DNA of 64,000 bases from UBA1422 sp963676385 (GTDB lineage: Bacteria > Bacillota > Clostridia > Peptostreptococcales > Anaerovoracaceae), in assembly GCA_963676385.2 (NCBI GenBank), contig CAXXMM010000011.1, positions 1-64,000 of the forward strand, in the 5' to 3' direction. The notes beneath the pieces are model-generated. The model made no database searches. It had not been told where the DNA came from and saw only the letters and a list, made by a program, of their open reading frames with translations. The position numbers and the translations under genes were made by a program. Each line of letters opens with the position of its first letter. The first letter of the stretch is position 1. Positions 17,738 through 26,333 of this stretch are shown here, in pieces.

Positions 17738-18831
17738 TTTGCACCTCCATTGTTGAGTTCCATTTCCAGCATGGAAATTCTTGTTTCTGCCTCACTAAGT
17801 TTCTTCATGGCCATTAGTTTTTCAATAAACACATCGGATTTTTCGTTGATTAAGGCAGTGGTTCTTCGGCATTCCTCCTCCATCCGGGTACACATCGTGC
17901 TGTTGGATAAAAGAAGCTTTTCATTTTGCAATGTTAAATTCTCAATAGTCGTTTTGAATGTAGCCGAGTCAGTTTTCAGTGCCTCAATTTGTGCGGTTAA
18001 GGACCGAATGGTCTCTTCACGTATGGTACGTTCCGTGTTTTCACTGGCAACCAATTCCGTTTGCAATGAAAGCTGCTCTGTCAGTTCGTTTACCCGCATC
18101 ATCAAATCGATATCTTGCGTTGAACGTTGTTGCAAATCAGCATTGGCAGTGTTCTGTTTTGATAGCAAAAGTTTTTCTTCATATTTGAGCTTTTCAGTTT
18201 CAAACGCTGTACGTTCCGCCTCCCATTTTACCCGTTCGTTTTGCAATGTTAGGGATACCTCGTCCAGTTTTGCAGTCAAGTCATCCGTCCTGTTCTTTTG
18301 TTTTTGGCTTTCTGTATCATTGGAAAGGATTAAGGTTTTTCGGGTTTCCGACTCCTGATTGGCCAAAGCCAATTTCGCCTTCAATTCTTCATTTTCTGAA
18401 GACAAGCTCTCCAACAGTGCAACCCCCTCTTGAATTTCCAATTCAAGGGACACAACCTGTTGTTTCAATAGAAGGGCATCCCCCTCCAGTTCTTTTCCGT
18501 CAGAAGGAGATACATTGGAAGGGCTGACTTGCACTGTCAAATCCAAATATTTGCTGTCCAATTCGGCCAGTTTGTTTTTCAGTTTTTCGTTGTCTTTCCG
18601 AAGTTTTTCTTTTTCTACATAAAGAAGCTGCTGATTTTCGTAAAAGGTTTCAGCCATAGATTGCTGATTTTTTCGCATAATGGCCAGATAATCCATAACG
18701 GATTGCTTTGTGTACCCTCCAATTGAAGATCGGAGCACCTGCTTCAGATCACTTTCTTCCGTTTTGGATCGAAGCATTTGCACGAAATCAATTTCTTCAT
18801 TATGCTTTTTTTTGGCTTCTTCAAATGACAT
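17734..18831 (-). CDS. Coiled-coil protein with a DivIVA-like N-terminal segment
   Basis: Protein of 365 aa, largely predicted coiled coil from about residue 60 to the end, rich in Glu, Lys, Leu and Gln. Near residue 37 it has GGYTKQSVMDYL, which resembles the GYxxxxVDxFL pattern of DivIVA/GpsB-type polar or septal proteins, but I could not verify homology. There are no membrane segments. An AGGAGG-like site precedes the ATG. It follows the DUF192 gene at the end of the Tad operon, so it could place the pilus machine in the cell; that is inference. Confidence 0.65.
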   Translation of the reverse strand: MSFEEAKKKHNEEIDFVQMLRSKTEESDLKQVLRSSIGGYTKQSVMDYLAIMRKNQQSMAETFYENQQLLYVEKEKLRKDNEKLKNKLAELDSKYLDLTVQVSPSNVSPSDGKELEGDALLLKQQVVSLELEIQEGVALLESLSSENEELKAKLALANQESETRKTLILSNDTESQKQKNRTDDLTAKLDEVSLTLQNERVKWEAERTAFETEKLKYEEKLLLSKQNTANADLQQRSTQDIDLMMRVNELTEQLSLQTELVASENTERTIREETIRSLTAQIEALKTDSATFKTTIENLTLQNEKLLLSNSTMCTRMEEECRRTTALINEKSDVFIEKLMAMKKLSEAETRISMLEMELNNGGAK

Positions 18832-18851
18832 GTTTTCCTCCCAAATCCCAA

Positions 18852-19196
18852 TTATTCTACAGCCTTAATATCCAGTTGATCCCCTTTTTGGATTTGACCT
18901 TTTAGTGCCCCCTCCCCCAGTTCCAAGATATGAGTCGTCCCCCTGACAATTTTTCCTATTCGCCAAGGATGAACCGTCTCATAATCTAATATAACATATT
19001 CTTTGGAAAGATAAACCACATCAATGGTAAATTTCATAAAAAAACAGTGTATAGACGAACAATGGGTCAGGAGTAACCCTTCCCCATCTTCTAAATGATG
19101 TTTGCCCAGCAAACCCCGAAGCCTCTTAAAATAATTATCTGCTACCAGTACATGATTGGCAATTTCCTTACCATTGCACGTCACATATTTCACCAT
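18852..19196 (-). CDS. DUF192-family protein
   Basis: Small protein of 114 aa with the DUF192 pattern: RLRGLLGKHHLEDGEGLLL, then IHCFFMKFTIDVVYL, and a C-terminal LELGEGALKGQIQKGDQLDI. Its function is unknown. DUF192 genes are often seen beside tad/flp pilus genes, as here, directly after tadC with an 11-bp gap. No signal peptide is visible, unlike many DUF192 proteins. Confidence 0.8.
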   Translation of the reverse strand: MVKYVTCNGKEIANHVLVADNYFKRLRGLLGKHHLEDGEGLLLTHCSSIHCFFMKFTIDVVYLSKEYVILDYETVHPWRIGKIVRGTTHILELGEGALKGQIQKGDQLDIKAVE

Positions 19197-19207
19197 GGTT
19201 CCCCCAC

Positions 19208-20176
19208 TTATAAAGTTTGAAGCATATGCACCACTGCAGGGCCAAGCAACATAATAATGATGACCGGCAAAATAAACAATACCATAGGAAAAAGAATCTT
19301 TACAGAAACCTTCATGGCTTTTTCTTCTACTTTATTTTTGTGGGTCTGACGCATATATTCCGATTGGGAGCGAAGCACGTTCTTCACCGCAATCCCCATT
19401 TCTGTAGCTTGTATAATAGCTCGCGTAAAGGATTGAACATCATCACTGTCACAACGGGTGCCCAACAGTTCCAATGCATCATTTCTAGATCTGCCCATGG
19501 CCATTTCTCTATTGGTAATGGCAATTTCATCAATCAGCGGCCCATCAAAGTGTTTGACCACTTCAATCATAGCCTGCTCCAACCCCAGTCCGGCTTCAAC
19601 ACTGACGCTAATCATATCTAACACTTCCGGAAGCTGAGACTGCATTTTTTGTTTTCTGGTAGTTACTCTGGATGTCAAAATAAAACGAAGACCCGCATAT
19701 ACAATCATCATAGTAAACAGGAACAAAAGTAGTGCGACACTAAATCTATGAGAAAAAATAAATGCAACAACGCCAATAATAATACCGCTTCCCGGTATTA
19801 CCAACAGCCTCATGGTCCGGTACTCATTGACTGACATCTTTGATCCGGACTGACGCAATGTCGCCTTTAATTTTGCGTTCCGTTGATCATTGATAGATTC
19901 ATCTGCATCGCTTTGCTGTGAAATGATTCGAATGCCGCCATAAATCTTGTCCCCAATGGGTTTCAGGATTCTCTCGGAAAAAGATTTGTTCAGGTTGTCA
20001 TCCAAATAATCCACTCCCGTTTTCACACCGGATAATTGATTGAGTCTTTTTTGGAAGTCATCCTTTTCTTTTCCATAATTTCTAAGTTTCCAAAGAAACA
20101 GAGAAGCAATGAAAACGCCAAATACAATGGCAACAATATACAAAATTGGGTTGGATAAAGAATCCATTCTACTCAC
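19208..20176 (-). CDS. tadC: Tad pilus inner-membrane platform protein TadC
   Basis: Type II secretion GspF-like membrane protein of 322 aa, paralogous to TadB. It has an N-terminal membrane helix (residues 9-28), paired helices at about 125-165, the conserved GspF block LDMISVSVEAGLGLEQAMIEV, and a C-terminal helix. With TadB it forms the platform on which the TadA ATPase drives Flp pilin assembly. The gap to tadB is one base. Confidence 0.92.
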   Translation of the reverse strand: MSRMDSLSNPILYIVAIVFGVFIASLFLWKLRNYGKEKDDFQKRLNQLSGVKTGVDYLDDNLNKSFSERILKPIGDKIYGGIRIISQQSDADESINDQRNAKLKATLRQSGSKMSVNEYRTMRLLVIPGSGIIIGVVAFIFSHRFSVALLLFLFTMMIVYAGLRFILTSRVTTRKQKMQSQLPEVLDMISVSVEAGLGLEQAMIEVVKHFDGPLIDEIAITNREMAMGRSRNDALELLGTRCDSDDVQSFTRAIIQATEMGIAVKNVLRSQSEYMRQTHKNKVEEKAMKVSVKILFPMVLFILPVIIIMLLGPAVVHMLQTL

Positions 20177-20177
20177 C

Positions 20178-21131
20178 TCAATATTTTACATCCGATATTT
20201 TTCGGATAATGAAAAAGCCAATCAATTCCATAACGACACAAACCGTTGCCATGACCACTCCGATTAAGGTGTTAAAAAATCCACCAAAGTAGGATGGGCT
20301 GACCATCATTAAAATCAAAATGATAAATACCGGCAACAATCCAATTACCATGGCTGAAATTCGCCCGGCAGCCGTCAATACCCGAATCTCCTGCTTGATT
20401 CGAATTCGATCTTTAATAGTAGATGCGATGGTATCCATCATATCTGACATATTTCCTCCTACCTGAGAAGAAATCAGTACGGCGCAAACCAGCAAGTCCA
20501 AATCCGGGTTTTTAATTCGCTGAGTCATGTTGTTCAAGGCTTGTTCTAAACTAACCCCATAGTTTATTTCTCGGATTGCTTTTGCAAATTCTGTGGAGAT
20601 TGGAGGCAACATATCTTTCGCCACACCATCCATGGATTGTCGAAAGGAAAACCCCCCGCGGACGGCATTTCCCATAATAACCAAAGCTTCCCCCAACTGT
20701 TTTGTAAACAATAGCTGGGTCTTGTTCCTTGCGCGTTTCAGCATCACCGGTGGAATGACAAACCCTACCAAAGCAACTGCTGCAATGGTTACAAGACTAA
20801 TTCCCATCAATGCCAAAAGGATCATGGGAATAAAAATCAGACCAATCCAAATCAGTATAAATTCCTGGGGAGTCAGTTGAATCCCTGAGGATATAATATA
20901 ATCTGACAAATCTTTGCTGATAAACCGCTTGGTTCCCACCCGTTCCCCTTTTTTTTGGCGGCGCTCTTTTATGACCATGTCTTCTACATCATCTAGATTT
21001 CCGCCCTTAAAGTACTTGGAAACTCTTTCTTCCACAATTTCTTTCTCGGTTTTTGGAGTTAGCAGAATCACCGCAAAGAAAACTGCAATTGCAGTAAACA
21101 CCGAAATTAGGATAATAAGATAAAAATCCAT
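20178..21131 (-). CDS. tadB: Tad pilus inner-membrane platform protein TadB
   Basis: GspF-family membrane protein of 317 aa. It has an N-terminal helix (residues 4-25), a helix pair around 90-130, the GspF motif LVIMGNAVRGGFSFRQSMDGV, a TQRIKNPDLDLLVCAVLISSQ segment, and two C-terminal helices. It pairs with TadC in the pilus platform. It lies 9 bp after the tadA stop, in a continuous operon. Confidence 0.92.
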   Translation of the reverse strand: MDFYLIILISVFTAIAVFFAVILLTPKTEKEIVEERVSKYFKGGNLDDVEDMVIKERRQKKGERVGTKRFISKDLSDYIISSGIQLTPQEFILIWIGLIFIPMILLALMGISLVTIAAVALVGFVIPPVMLKRARNKTQLLFTKQLGEALVIMGNAVRGGFSFRQSMDGVAKDMLPPISTEFAKAIREINYGVSLEQALNNMTQRIKNPDLDLLVCAVLISSQVGGNMSDMMDTIASTIKDRIRIKQEIRVLTAAGRISAMVIGLLPVFIILILMMVSPSYFGGFFNTLIGVVMATVCVVMELIGFFIIRKISDVKY

Positions 21132-21140
21132 ATGGTCACC

Positions 21141-22493
21141 TCAATTCGTAAACCAATCATCTCTCACCAAAATGCCACTGGCAGTCAACTTATCCAAAAA
21201 TGTGGGGCGAACGCCGGTGGCATAAAAATTTCCGGCCAATTTCCCTCTTGCATCCAGGCCTTCCTGACGATAGACATAAATGTCCTGCATGCTAACTGCA
21301 TCCCCCTCCATACCAATAATCTCGCTGATTTTAACCACTTTACGAGATCCATCTTTTAGTCTGGACTGGTGAACCACCAAGTTAAGGGCTGCAGAAATTT
21401 GTTCTCGAATAGCTTTCACCGGCAAATCCATTCCTGCCATTAACACCATGGTCTCCAGCCGAGACATTAATTCCCGTGGAGAATTGGCATGGGCCGTTGT
21501 CAAAGAACCATCATGTCCGGTATTCATTGCCTGTAACATATCCAGCGTTTCTGCAGAACGCACTTCTCCTACCAATATTCGATCCGGTCGCATTCTCAAG
21601 GAGTTCCTTACCAAATCGCGAATGGTAACCTGACCGGCACCTTCAAGGTTTGGCGGTCTACTTTCTAAGGTAACCACGTGATCCTGCCGAAGTTGCAGTT
21701 CTGCTGCATCTTCTATGGTCACAATACGTTCGTCGTTGGGAATAAAGGTTGATAATACGTTTAACAATGTGGTCTTTCCACTTCCGGTTCCTCCAGATAC
21801 AATAATGTTCATCTTCCCTTTGACGCAAGCATCAAGAAATGTCATCATTTTGGGGGACACAGAATTAAACTTCACCAAGTCGCTAACAGTAAATGGCTTC
21901 TTTGAAAACTTTCGTATGGTCATTGTCGGTCCATTCAACGCCAAAGGAGGAATAATCGCATTAAAACGTGATCCATCCGCCAATCTGGCATCCACCATTG
22001 GGCTGGATTCATCCACGCGCCTGCCAACCGAAGAGACGATTCTATTAATCACTTGCATGACATGGTCATCATCTCGAAAAGCTGTATCGGATAGTTCAAT
22101 TTTGCCATTTCGTTCCACATAAACTTGAAATGCATTATTCACCATGATTTCTGTTACTTCATTATCATCCAATAAAGGTTCAAGGGGTCCCAATCCCACT
22201 ACATTGTCATAGATTTCCCTTACCAATTGCAAGCGCTCTGCTCTGGGGATATTGGCAGAATTGGACTCAATGAGTGACTCCAATGTTTTTCGAATATAGG
22301 CATCTTGATCCGCCAAAAGCTCAGGATTTGATCCGGCTTCTTGGTTGATAATATCAATAATCTCTCGATGCACTTTTGCCTTCAAGTCCGCATATTTATC
22401 AATTCGAGCATTGACACCTTTTGCAATCCCCGTTGATTCTGGAATACTTTCCTGGGTGGATTTTTGTTTTTCCAATCTTTCCAATAAACTCAT
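21141..22493 (-). CDS. tadA: Tad pilus assembly ATPase TadA/CpaF
   Basis: Secretion ATPase of the GspE/VirB11 superfamily, 450 aa. The Walker A motif GGTGSGKTT is at residues 234-242. The Asp box (VTIEDAAELQL), the Walker B region (RPDRILVGEVRSAET) and the His box (TGHDGSLTTAHAN) follow in order. It powers pilus extension in the cytoplasm, and CpaF proteins can also drive retraction. A GAGAGGG site precedes the ATG. Confidence 0.96.
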   Translation of the reverse strand: MSLLERLEKQKSTQESIPESTGIAKGVNARIDKYADLKAKVHREIIDIINQEAGSNPELLADQDAYIRKTLESLIESNSANIPRAERLQLVREIYDNVVGLGPLEPLLDDNEVTEIMVNNAFQVYVERNGKIELSDTAFRDDDHVMQVINRIVSSVGRRVDESSPMVDARLADGSRFNAIIPPLALNGPTMTIRKFSKKPFTVSDLVKFNSVSPKMMTFLDACVKGKMNIIVSGGTGSGKTTLLNVLSTFIPNDERIVTIEDAAELQLRQDHVVTLESRPPNLEGAGQVTIRDLVRNSLRMRPDRILVGEVRSAETLDMLQAMNTGHDGSLTTAHANSPRELMSRLETMVLMAGMDLPVKAIREQISAALNLVVHQSRLKDGSRKVVKISEIIGMEGDAVSMQDIYVYRQEGLDARGKLAGNFYATGVRPTFLDKLTASGILVRDDWFTN

Positions 22494-22534
22494 TATTACA
22501 CCCTCTCACTTATGAGTGCCGAACCAATCGGCCC

Positions 22535-23728
22535 TTATTTATTTCTTTTGAAGAAACTTTTCTTTTGCTTTGGTTGTTCTGTAGGAACTGCATCTCCTTC
22601 CAACAGCATGACGGCGATATCATCAATGGCGCCGGATAACTTGCTGGTTGGCATACTACTTACAAAAGGAATGCCTCGGTTCAAGGCTGTTACTGCAACT
22701 TTGTAGTCACTGGGTACTTTTGCCCAAATTGGTGCCCCTAAGATTTTTTGGACATCATCAATGGAAATAGTACTCATATCTACAGCACGGTTCACCACCA
22801 ACTTGGTTTTTTCCGACAGTTGAAGGGAATCCAACAACGCCAGACTGACTTTAGAATTCTTCAAAATGGAAATATCCAGACCGGTGACAAAGAGAATGGT
22901 TGACGAACTTTCCAACGCTGTAATCACCACATCTGTAAAAAACGGTGGGGTATCAATAATCACGTAATCGTAATATGTTCTCAGCAGGCTGAGAAGGCTC
23001 TGGATTTTCTCCGCGGAAATGGTCTCTGCGTATTCAGGACTTTTGGGAGAACACAAAACGTGAATCCCACTGGAATGAACGGTCATAAAACTGCGAACCG
23101 AGTCGATATTTGAGCTGAAATATTCTTGAACCAATTCGGCAATGGTATCAGTTGGATCAATATCCAAAAAAATGTGTACATCTCCAAACTGTAAATCCAA
23201 ATCCACAAGAACCACTTTTTTGTTGTATTGAGCCAGCTTTGCCGCCAAATTAACCGCGATGGTGGTTTTTCCCAAACCTCCCTTGGGTCCAAATATTGTA
23301 ATCACCCGGGACATCCATGAAAGATTTTTCTTCCCTTCGCTCAATGCGTTGATTCTCGCGGTTTCACTATGGTATACCGACTTAATGTACTCCCCGAATT
23401 CTTTGGCATTTTTGGGGAATTCTATGATATTGTGAGCGCCGATTTTTACTGCGCTTTGAAGTACATCCACATCCAACGTTTCTGCCAACAAAATCACGTG
23501 GGTACGAGGCCGATCCGAAATAATTCTCTCCGCTAAACTGAGTACATCTGTATCCCCTGCACCCAAAGGCATAATGACAACGTCAGGAGAAATATTCTCC
23601 AATTTATCCAAAGCAACCGCACCTGTAACGGAATCGCCGATTACTGTCAACTCTTCGTCTTGTATCATGTCTTTGATTAGGTTAATGTTGCGGTCGATTT
23701 TGCTTACCAGCATAATTCTAATGTTCAT
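22535..23728 (-). CDS. tadZ: Tad pilus localisation ATPase TadZ/CpaE
   Basis: MinD/ParA-like protein of 397 aa. The N-terminal receiver-like domain (about residues 1-120) lacks an obvious phosphorylation motif. A deviant Walker A FGPKGGLGKTT lies at 146-156, VVLVDLDLQFGDVHIFLDID follows, and the last part is basic (KQKKSFFKRNK). TadZ proteins mark the cell pole and recruit the pilus machine. It lies between cpaB and tadA, with a GGGAG ribosome binding site. Confidence 0.93.
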   Translation of the reverse strand: MNIRIMLVSKIDRNINLIKDMIQDEELTVIGDSVTGAVALDKLENISPDVVIMPLGAGDTDVLSLAERIISDRPRTHVILLAETLDVDVLQSAVKIGAHNIIEFPKNAKEFGEYIKSVYHSETARINALSEGKKNLSWMSRVITIFGPKGGLGKTTIAVNLAAKLAQYNKKVVLVDLDLQFGDVHIFLDIDPTDTIAELVQEYFSSNIDSVRSFMTVHSSGIHVLCSPKSPEYAETISAEKIQSLLSLLRTYYDYVIIDTPPFFTDVVITALESSSTILFVTGLDISILKNSKVSLALLDSLQLSEKTKLVVNRAVDMSTISIDDVQKILGAPIWAKVPSDYKVAVTALNRGIPFVSSMPTSKLSGAIDDIAVMLLEGDAVPTEQPKQKKSFFKRNK

Positions 23729-23743
23729 TACAATCTCCCTTCA

Positions 23744-24445
23744 TTATTTCAAATTCAATACTTTTTTAAGGGTAATGCTCTTATAATCTAGTTTCTTCTT
23801 GTCCAAAGGAGATCGCAATACAGCTCGAAGCGTGCCGTTATGAGCCGCTGAACTTAATTCCATAGCCTTATGAGGCGTCACTTCCAACGTCAATGTAGTA
23901 TAAGATGTAATGGTTCCATCACCGGTTACTTGGCTACTGGACATGTTGGTGTCAGTGGCCAGTACATTAATATTCTCTGCCACCAAATCCGTATATACAT
24001 TGCCGTCGTAATCAAATTCCCCAATAATATCAACTTTATCCGAAGGATGAATCATCCCCGCTACACCTGTGGTGGAATCCACCGCAATGGTAATCGCCCG
24101 CATCCCTTTTTCAATGGCATAAGCCAAAGTTGTATTACTGGAATCTCCAGGAGAAATCAGCTTTTCGCTAATGACTTGTTCCCCTTGATATAATTCTGCA
24201 TTGACAGTCTTGCCCACGGCATCGGAAATCTTTGTTACTGCACCGGGTAATACTGAATCAGTAGACACATCGGTCAAGGTAAGCATTTCCTCAGTGATTG
24301 CCGTATTTGCGGCAATGTTTTGGGCTACCGTAACGACCTGAGTCGTGTCCCCACCGCCAAATTTAATCACGGAGCTAAGCAAAACAAAAATAAGGATTGC
24401 AGCGACGACTCCGGCCAGTAAAGCTAGAATTTTTACCTTTTTCAC
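23744..24445 (-). CDS. cpaB: Flp pilus assembly protein CpaB/RcpC
   Basis: Membrane-anchored protein of about 233 aa. An N-terminal helix (residues 6-25) is followed by an SAF-type domain (VAQNIAANTAITEEMLTLTDVS, AVGKTVNAELYQGEQVISEKLIS), the RcpC domain, and a conserved VDSTTGVAGMIHPSDKVDII segment. In Gram-negatives it helps the secretin; in secretin-free Gram-positives it may bind peptidoglycan. The start is taken as GTG at 24445, 9 nt after GGAGG; a TTG two codons upstream is too close to the SD. Confidence 0.88.
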   Translation of the reverse strand: MKKVKILALLAGVVAAILIFVLLSSVIKFGGGDTTQVVTVAQNIAANTAITEEMLTLTDVSTDSVLPGAVTKISDAVGKTVNAELYQGEQVISEKLISPGDSSNTTLAYAIEKGMRAITIAVDSTTGVAGMIHPSDKVDIIGEFDYDGNVYTDLVAENINVLATDTNMSSSQVTGDGTITSYTTLTLEVTPHKAMELSSAAHNGTLRAVLRSPLDKKKLDYKSITLKKVLNLK

Positions 24446-24579
24446 GATCAAATACCTCCACTAATGATAACATTTAATAATAACATCATGTCATTTCAAA
24501 CGGCATGATTCCCAGAATAAGAATTGTGGATTGTTTTAGTTGTTTTCAATGTATGCAAAACTAATATTAGTATGATTGT

Positions 24580-24993
24580 CTATTCAATGCGCATGGTGGT
24601 TTCACTGTCAATGGTCACCTTCCCATTGACGGCAAACACCATGACAGGCGTTAAAGTTTGCAATGGGTAGGAAGCAGTAATGGTAATACTGTTATCTGTG
24701 GTGTTTACAGACAATGTTAAAGTCAAAGAAGAGCCGCTTAATACGCTGGTTCCCAGTACAGACTTCATCTCCGTCAATGCAACTGTTTGGTTGGCACTAT
24801 TGGTGAGGGTGTCATCATAATTCATGGTCATATATCTGGTTGTTTCTCTGCTGGCATTATCTAGCAAAGACTGGTTCATAAATAGCCAACCAAAATCTAT
24901 GATTCCGCACAATAAAAGAATCAGCAGTGGTAATACTAGTGCAAACTCCACCATGGCCTGACCTTTTTCATGTTTCATGTTCATTTTGCGCAT
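24580..24993 (-). CDS. tadE: TadE-like pseudopilin
   Basis: Protein of 137 aa with the TadE signature at the N-terminus: KGQAMVEFALVLPLLILLLCGIIDFG. The cleavage point would lie before or within GQAMVEF, leaving Glu at the pilin +5-like position, then a hydrophobic helix. The rest forms a small beta-rich domain. TadE/F pseudopilins prime Flp pilus assembly and are matured by the prepilin peptidase. It lies downstream of the flp terminator, so it is probably expressed at a lower level than flp. Confidence 0.88.
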   Translation of the reverse strand: MRKMNMKHEKGQAMVEFALVLPLLILLLCGIIDFGWLFMNQSLLDNASRETTRYMTMNYDDTLTNSANQTVALTEMKSVLGTSVLSGSSLTLTLSVNTTDNSITITASYPLQTLTPVMVFAVNGKVTIDSETTMRIE

Positions 24994-25020
24994 ACGCCAT
25001 CGCCCCCTGATAAAATTTTA

Positions 25021-25052
25021 GAAAAATGGCCCCGGCCAAAACAGCCGAGGCC
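25021..25052 (-). terminator. Terminator-like hairpin between flp and tadE
   Basis: On the minus strand, GGCCtCGGCt / GGCCGGGGCC-type pairing with a short loop is followed by ATTTTTC. The T tract is short, so partial read-through is likely. This would give much pilin and less assembly protein. Confidence 0.65.
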
Positions 25053-25083
25053 TTTTCAAGATCAGATTATTTTAATACCAAAA

Positions 25084-25245
25084 TTAGATCTTGCTGTTCA
25101 CGTTGCTAAACATATTGGCAATTTTAGGTCCAATGACAACCAATACGGCAATAGCGCCGACAGAAATAAGTCCGATGATCAGTGCATATTCAACCATGCC
25201 CTGGCCACTCTCTTCATTCTTAAACCAACTTACAATGTTCTTCAT
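25084..25245 (-). CDS. flp: Flp-type major pilin
   Basis: Short gene of 53 codons. The product has a 14-residue leader ending EESG, then QGMVEYALIIGLISVG, so the class-III prepilin motif G/xxxxEY is present with Glu at +5 after cleavage between Gly14 and Gln15. A hydrophobic helix of about 20 residues and a short polar tail follow. It is the main subunit of the Tad pilus. It has its own promoter just upstream, an AAAGGA ribosome binding site and a downstream hairpin. Confidence 0.93.
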   Translation of the reverse strand: MKNIVSWFKNEESGQGMVEYALIIGLISVGAIAVLVVIGPKIANMFSNVNSKI

Positions 25246-25308
25246 AATCTTTCATCCTTTCTTTGTGTATGGTCACCCCATATACGTTTATTATATTAAT
25301 GCAAAACT

Positions 25309-25337
25309 AGTATAGCATGGTAGTACAAATATGTAAA
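25309..25337 (-). promoter_or_regulatory. Promoter of flp
   Basis: TTTACA (25332-25337) and TATACT (25309-25314) on the minus strand, with a 17-bp spacer, in the gap between the peptidase gene and flp. It would let pilin be made independently of the riboswitch promoter. Confidence 0.6.
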
Positions 25338-25381
25338 TAAATCTTTTCAATTTTCAAAATACGGTCATTTTTCATTGATTT

Positions 25382-26050
25382 CTAGCCAATTATGTTGGGA
25401 AACAACATGAGTCCCAAGGCAGAAATCATCCCAATCATCAAAAATGGAGCAAAAGGAAACATGCTGACATGGGTAAGTTTTCGGATGGTGATACCCACAA
25501 TGCAATAAACCAATAATGCAACTGCCATGACCAATATCCCATACATTATATACGGATATCCCAGAACCAAGCCCATCACCCCTGCCAGTTTCACATCTCC
25601 GGCACCGATTTTGTGTAGCCCGATGATGAGTCCTAAGATTAGGAATATGGCGAAAATGACAACCATGGAAACTGCTGCGAAAAGCAAGTGTGTTAAGTCA
25701 AAGGCGACTAGTTGAAGAGCAATGCCCAAACCGCCTGTAATAATCAACATTTCATTAGGTATAATATGAATGCACAAATCAATAATGGTAAACAACAACC
25801 CCATGGTAACCAAACATCCAATCAATACTGCCATGAAAATGCTTGGAGCTGCGTACCCGGCCCCCCCCCAAAGAATACCGTTTACCAGGATCCCCATAAC
25901 CAGAAACCATTTTTCATCCAATCGGTTTTCTTTTCGTTGAAGGCCCTTTTGGGATAGTTTCTTTTCAATCATTAGGATTGATAGTTTGGGGATAAATATG
26001 CCGATGACACATCCCACTACGCACAGTACAATCGTACCAATATATTCCAT
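25382..26050 (-). CDS. tadV: Prepilin peptidase (A24 family, TadV/CpaA)
   Basis: Polytopic membrane aspartate protease of 222 aa with about seven hydrophobic helices. The two catalytic aspartates lie in TIIDLCIHIIPNEM (near residue 102) and GAGDVKLAGVMGL (near 157), the GxGD motif. It cleaves Flp pilin and the TadE-like leader. The methylase domain of PilD is absent, as is normal for TadV. The ATG at 26050 has AGGGAG in front of it; an upstream start at 26089 would run into the attenuator. It is the first gene after the c-di-GMP riboswitch. Confidence 0.9.
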   Translation of the reverse strand: MEYIGTIVLCVVGCVIGIFIPKLSILMIEKKLSQKGLQRKENRLDEKWFLVMGILVNGILWGGAGYAAPSIFMAVLIGCLVTMGLLFTIIDLCIHIIPNEMLIITGGLGIALQLVAFDLTHLLFAAVSMVVIFAIFLILGLIIGLHKIGAGDVKLAGVMGLVLGYPYIMYGILVMAVALLVYCIVGITIRKLTHVSMFPFAPFLMIGMISALGLMLFPNIIG

Positions 26051-26078
26051 GCCTGCTCCCTTTGTCTGATTTTCTTTC

Positions 26079-26106
26079 AAAAAAACCACTCGATTTCATC
26101 GAATGG
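26079..26106 (-). terminator. Intrinsic terminator in the leader of the Tad operon (riboswitch expression platform)
   Basis: On the minus strand, a 9-bp stem CCATTCGAT / ATCGAGTGG (one T-G pair) with a GAA loop is followed by seven T. It lies between the aptamer and the first gene. The aptamer's 5' end AATGGC (26217-26222) is complementary to GCCATT at the base of this stem (26102-26107), a candidate antiterminator pairing. Confidence 0.85.
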
Positions 26107-26147
26107 CACATACAATCTACAAAGCTTCTCCTACACATCTTAAGATG

Positions 26148-26222
26148 CGGTAGCCGGCTGACATACCCAATTGGTTTAGCCCCGTGGCTTTGCGTCGCAG
26201 CCTTTCGACTGTTTTGCCATTA
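26148..26222 (-). ncRNA. Cyclic di-GMP-I (GEMM) riboswitch upstream of the Tad pilus operon
   Basis: On the minus strand the two-hairpin GEMM architecture is readable. P1 is closed by GGC and GCC, contains a GAAA tetraloop (GTCGAAAGGC) and carries the conserved GACGCAAAGCC on its 3' side. P2 opens with CGGGGCTAAACC, which holds the tetraloop-receptor CTAAA, and closes with AGCCGGCTACCG. These are the conserved ligand and docking segments of the class-I c-di-GMP aptamer. A promoter lies upstream and a terminator downstream, then the prepilin peptidase gene. Confidence 0.92.
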
Positions 26223-26243
26223 CTGGATTCTCTTATCACAGTT

Positions 26244-26272
26244 ATAGTATTACATTATTTTACATTCGTCAA
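26244..26272 (-). promoter_or_regulatory. Promoter driving the c-di-GMP riboswitch and Tad operon
   Basis: TTGACG (26267-26272) and TACTAT (26244-26249) on the minus strand with a 17-bp spacer. The start point would fall about 15 nt before the aptamer. Confidence 0.7.
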
Positions 26273-26333
26273 GTTATTTTTTACACAATTTGGAATTTTT
26301 TCAATATTTTTTTGAATTCAAACCCGATTTCCT

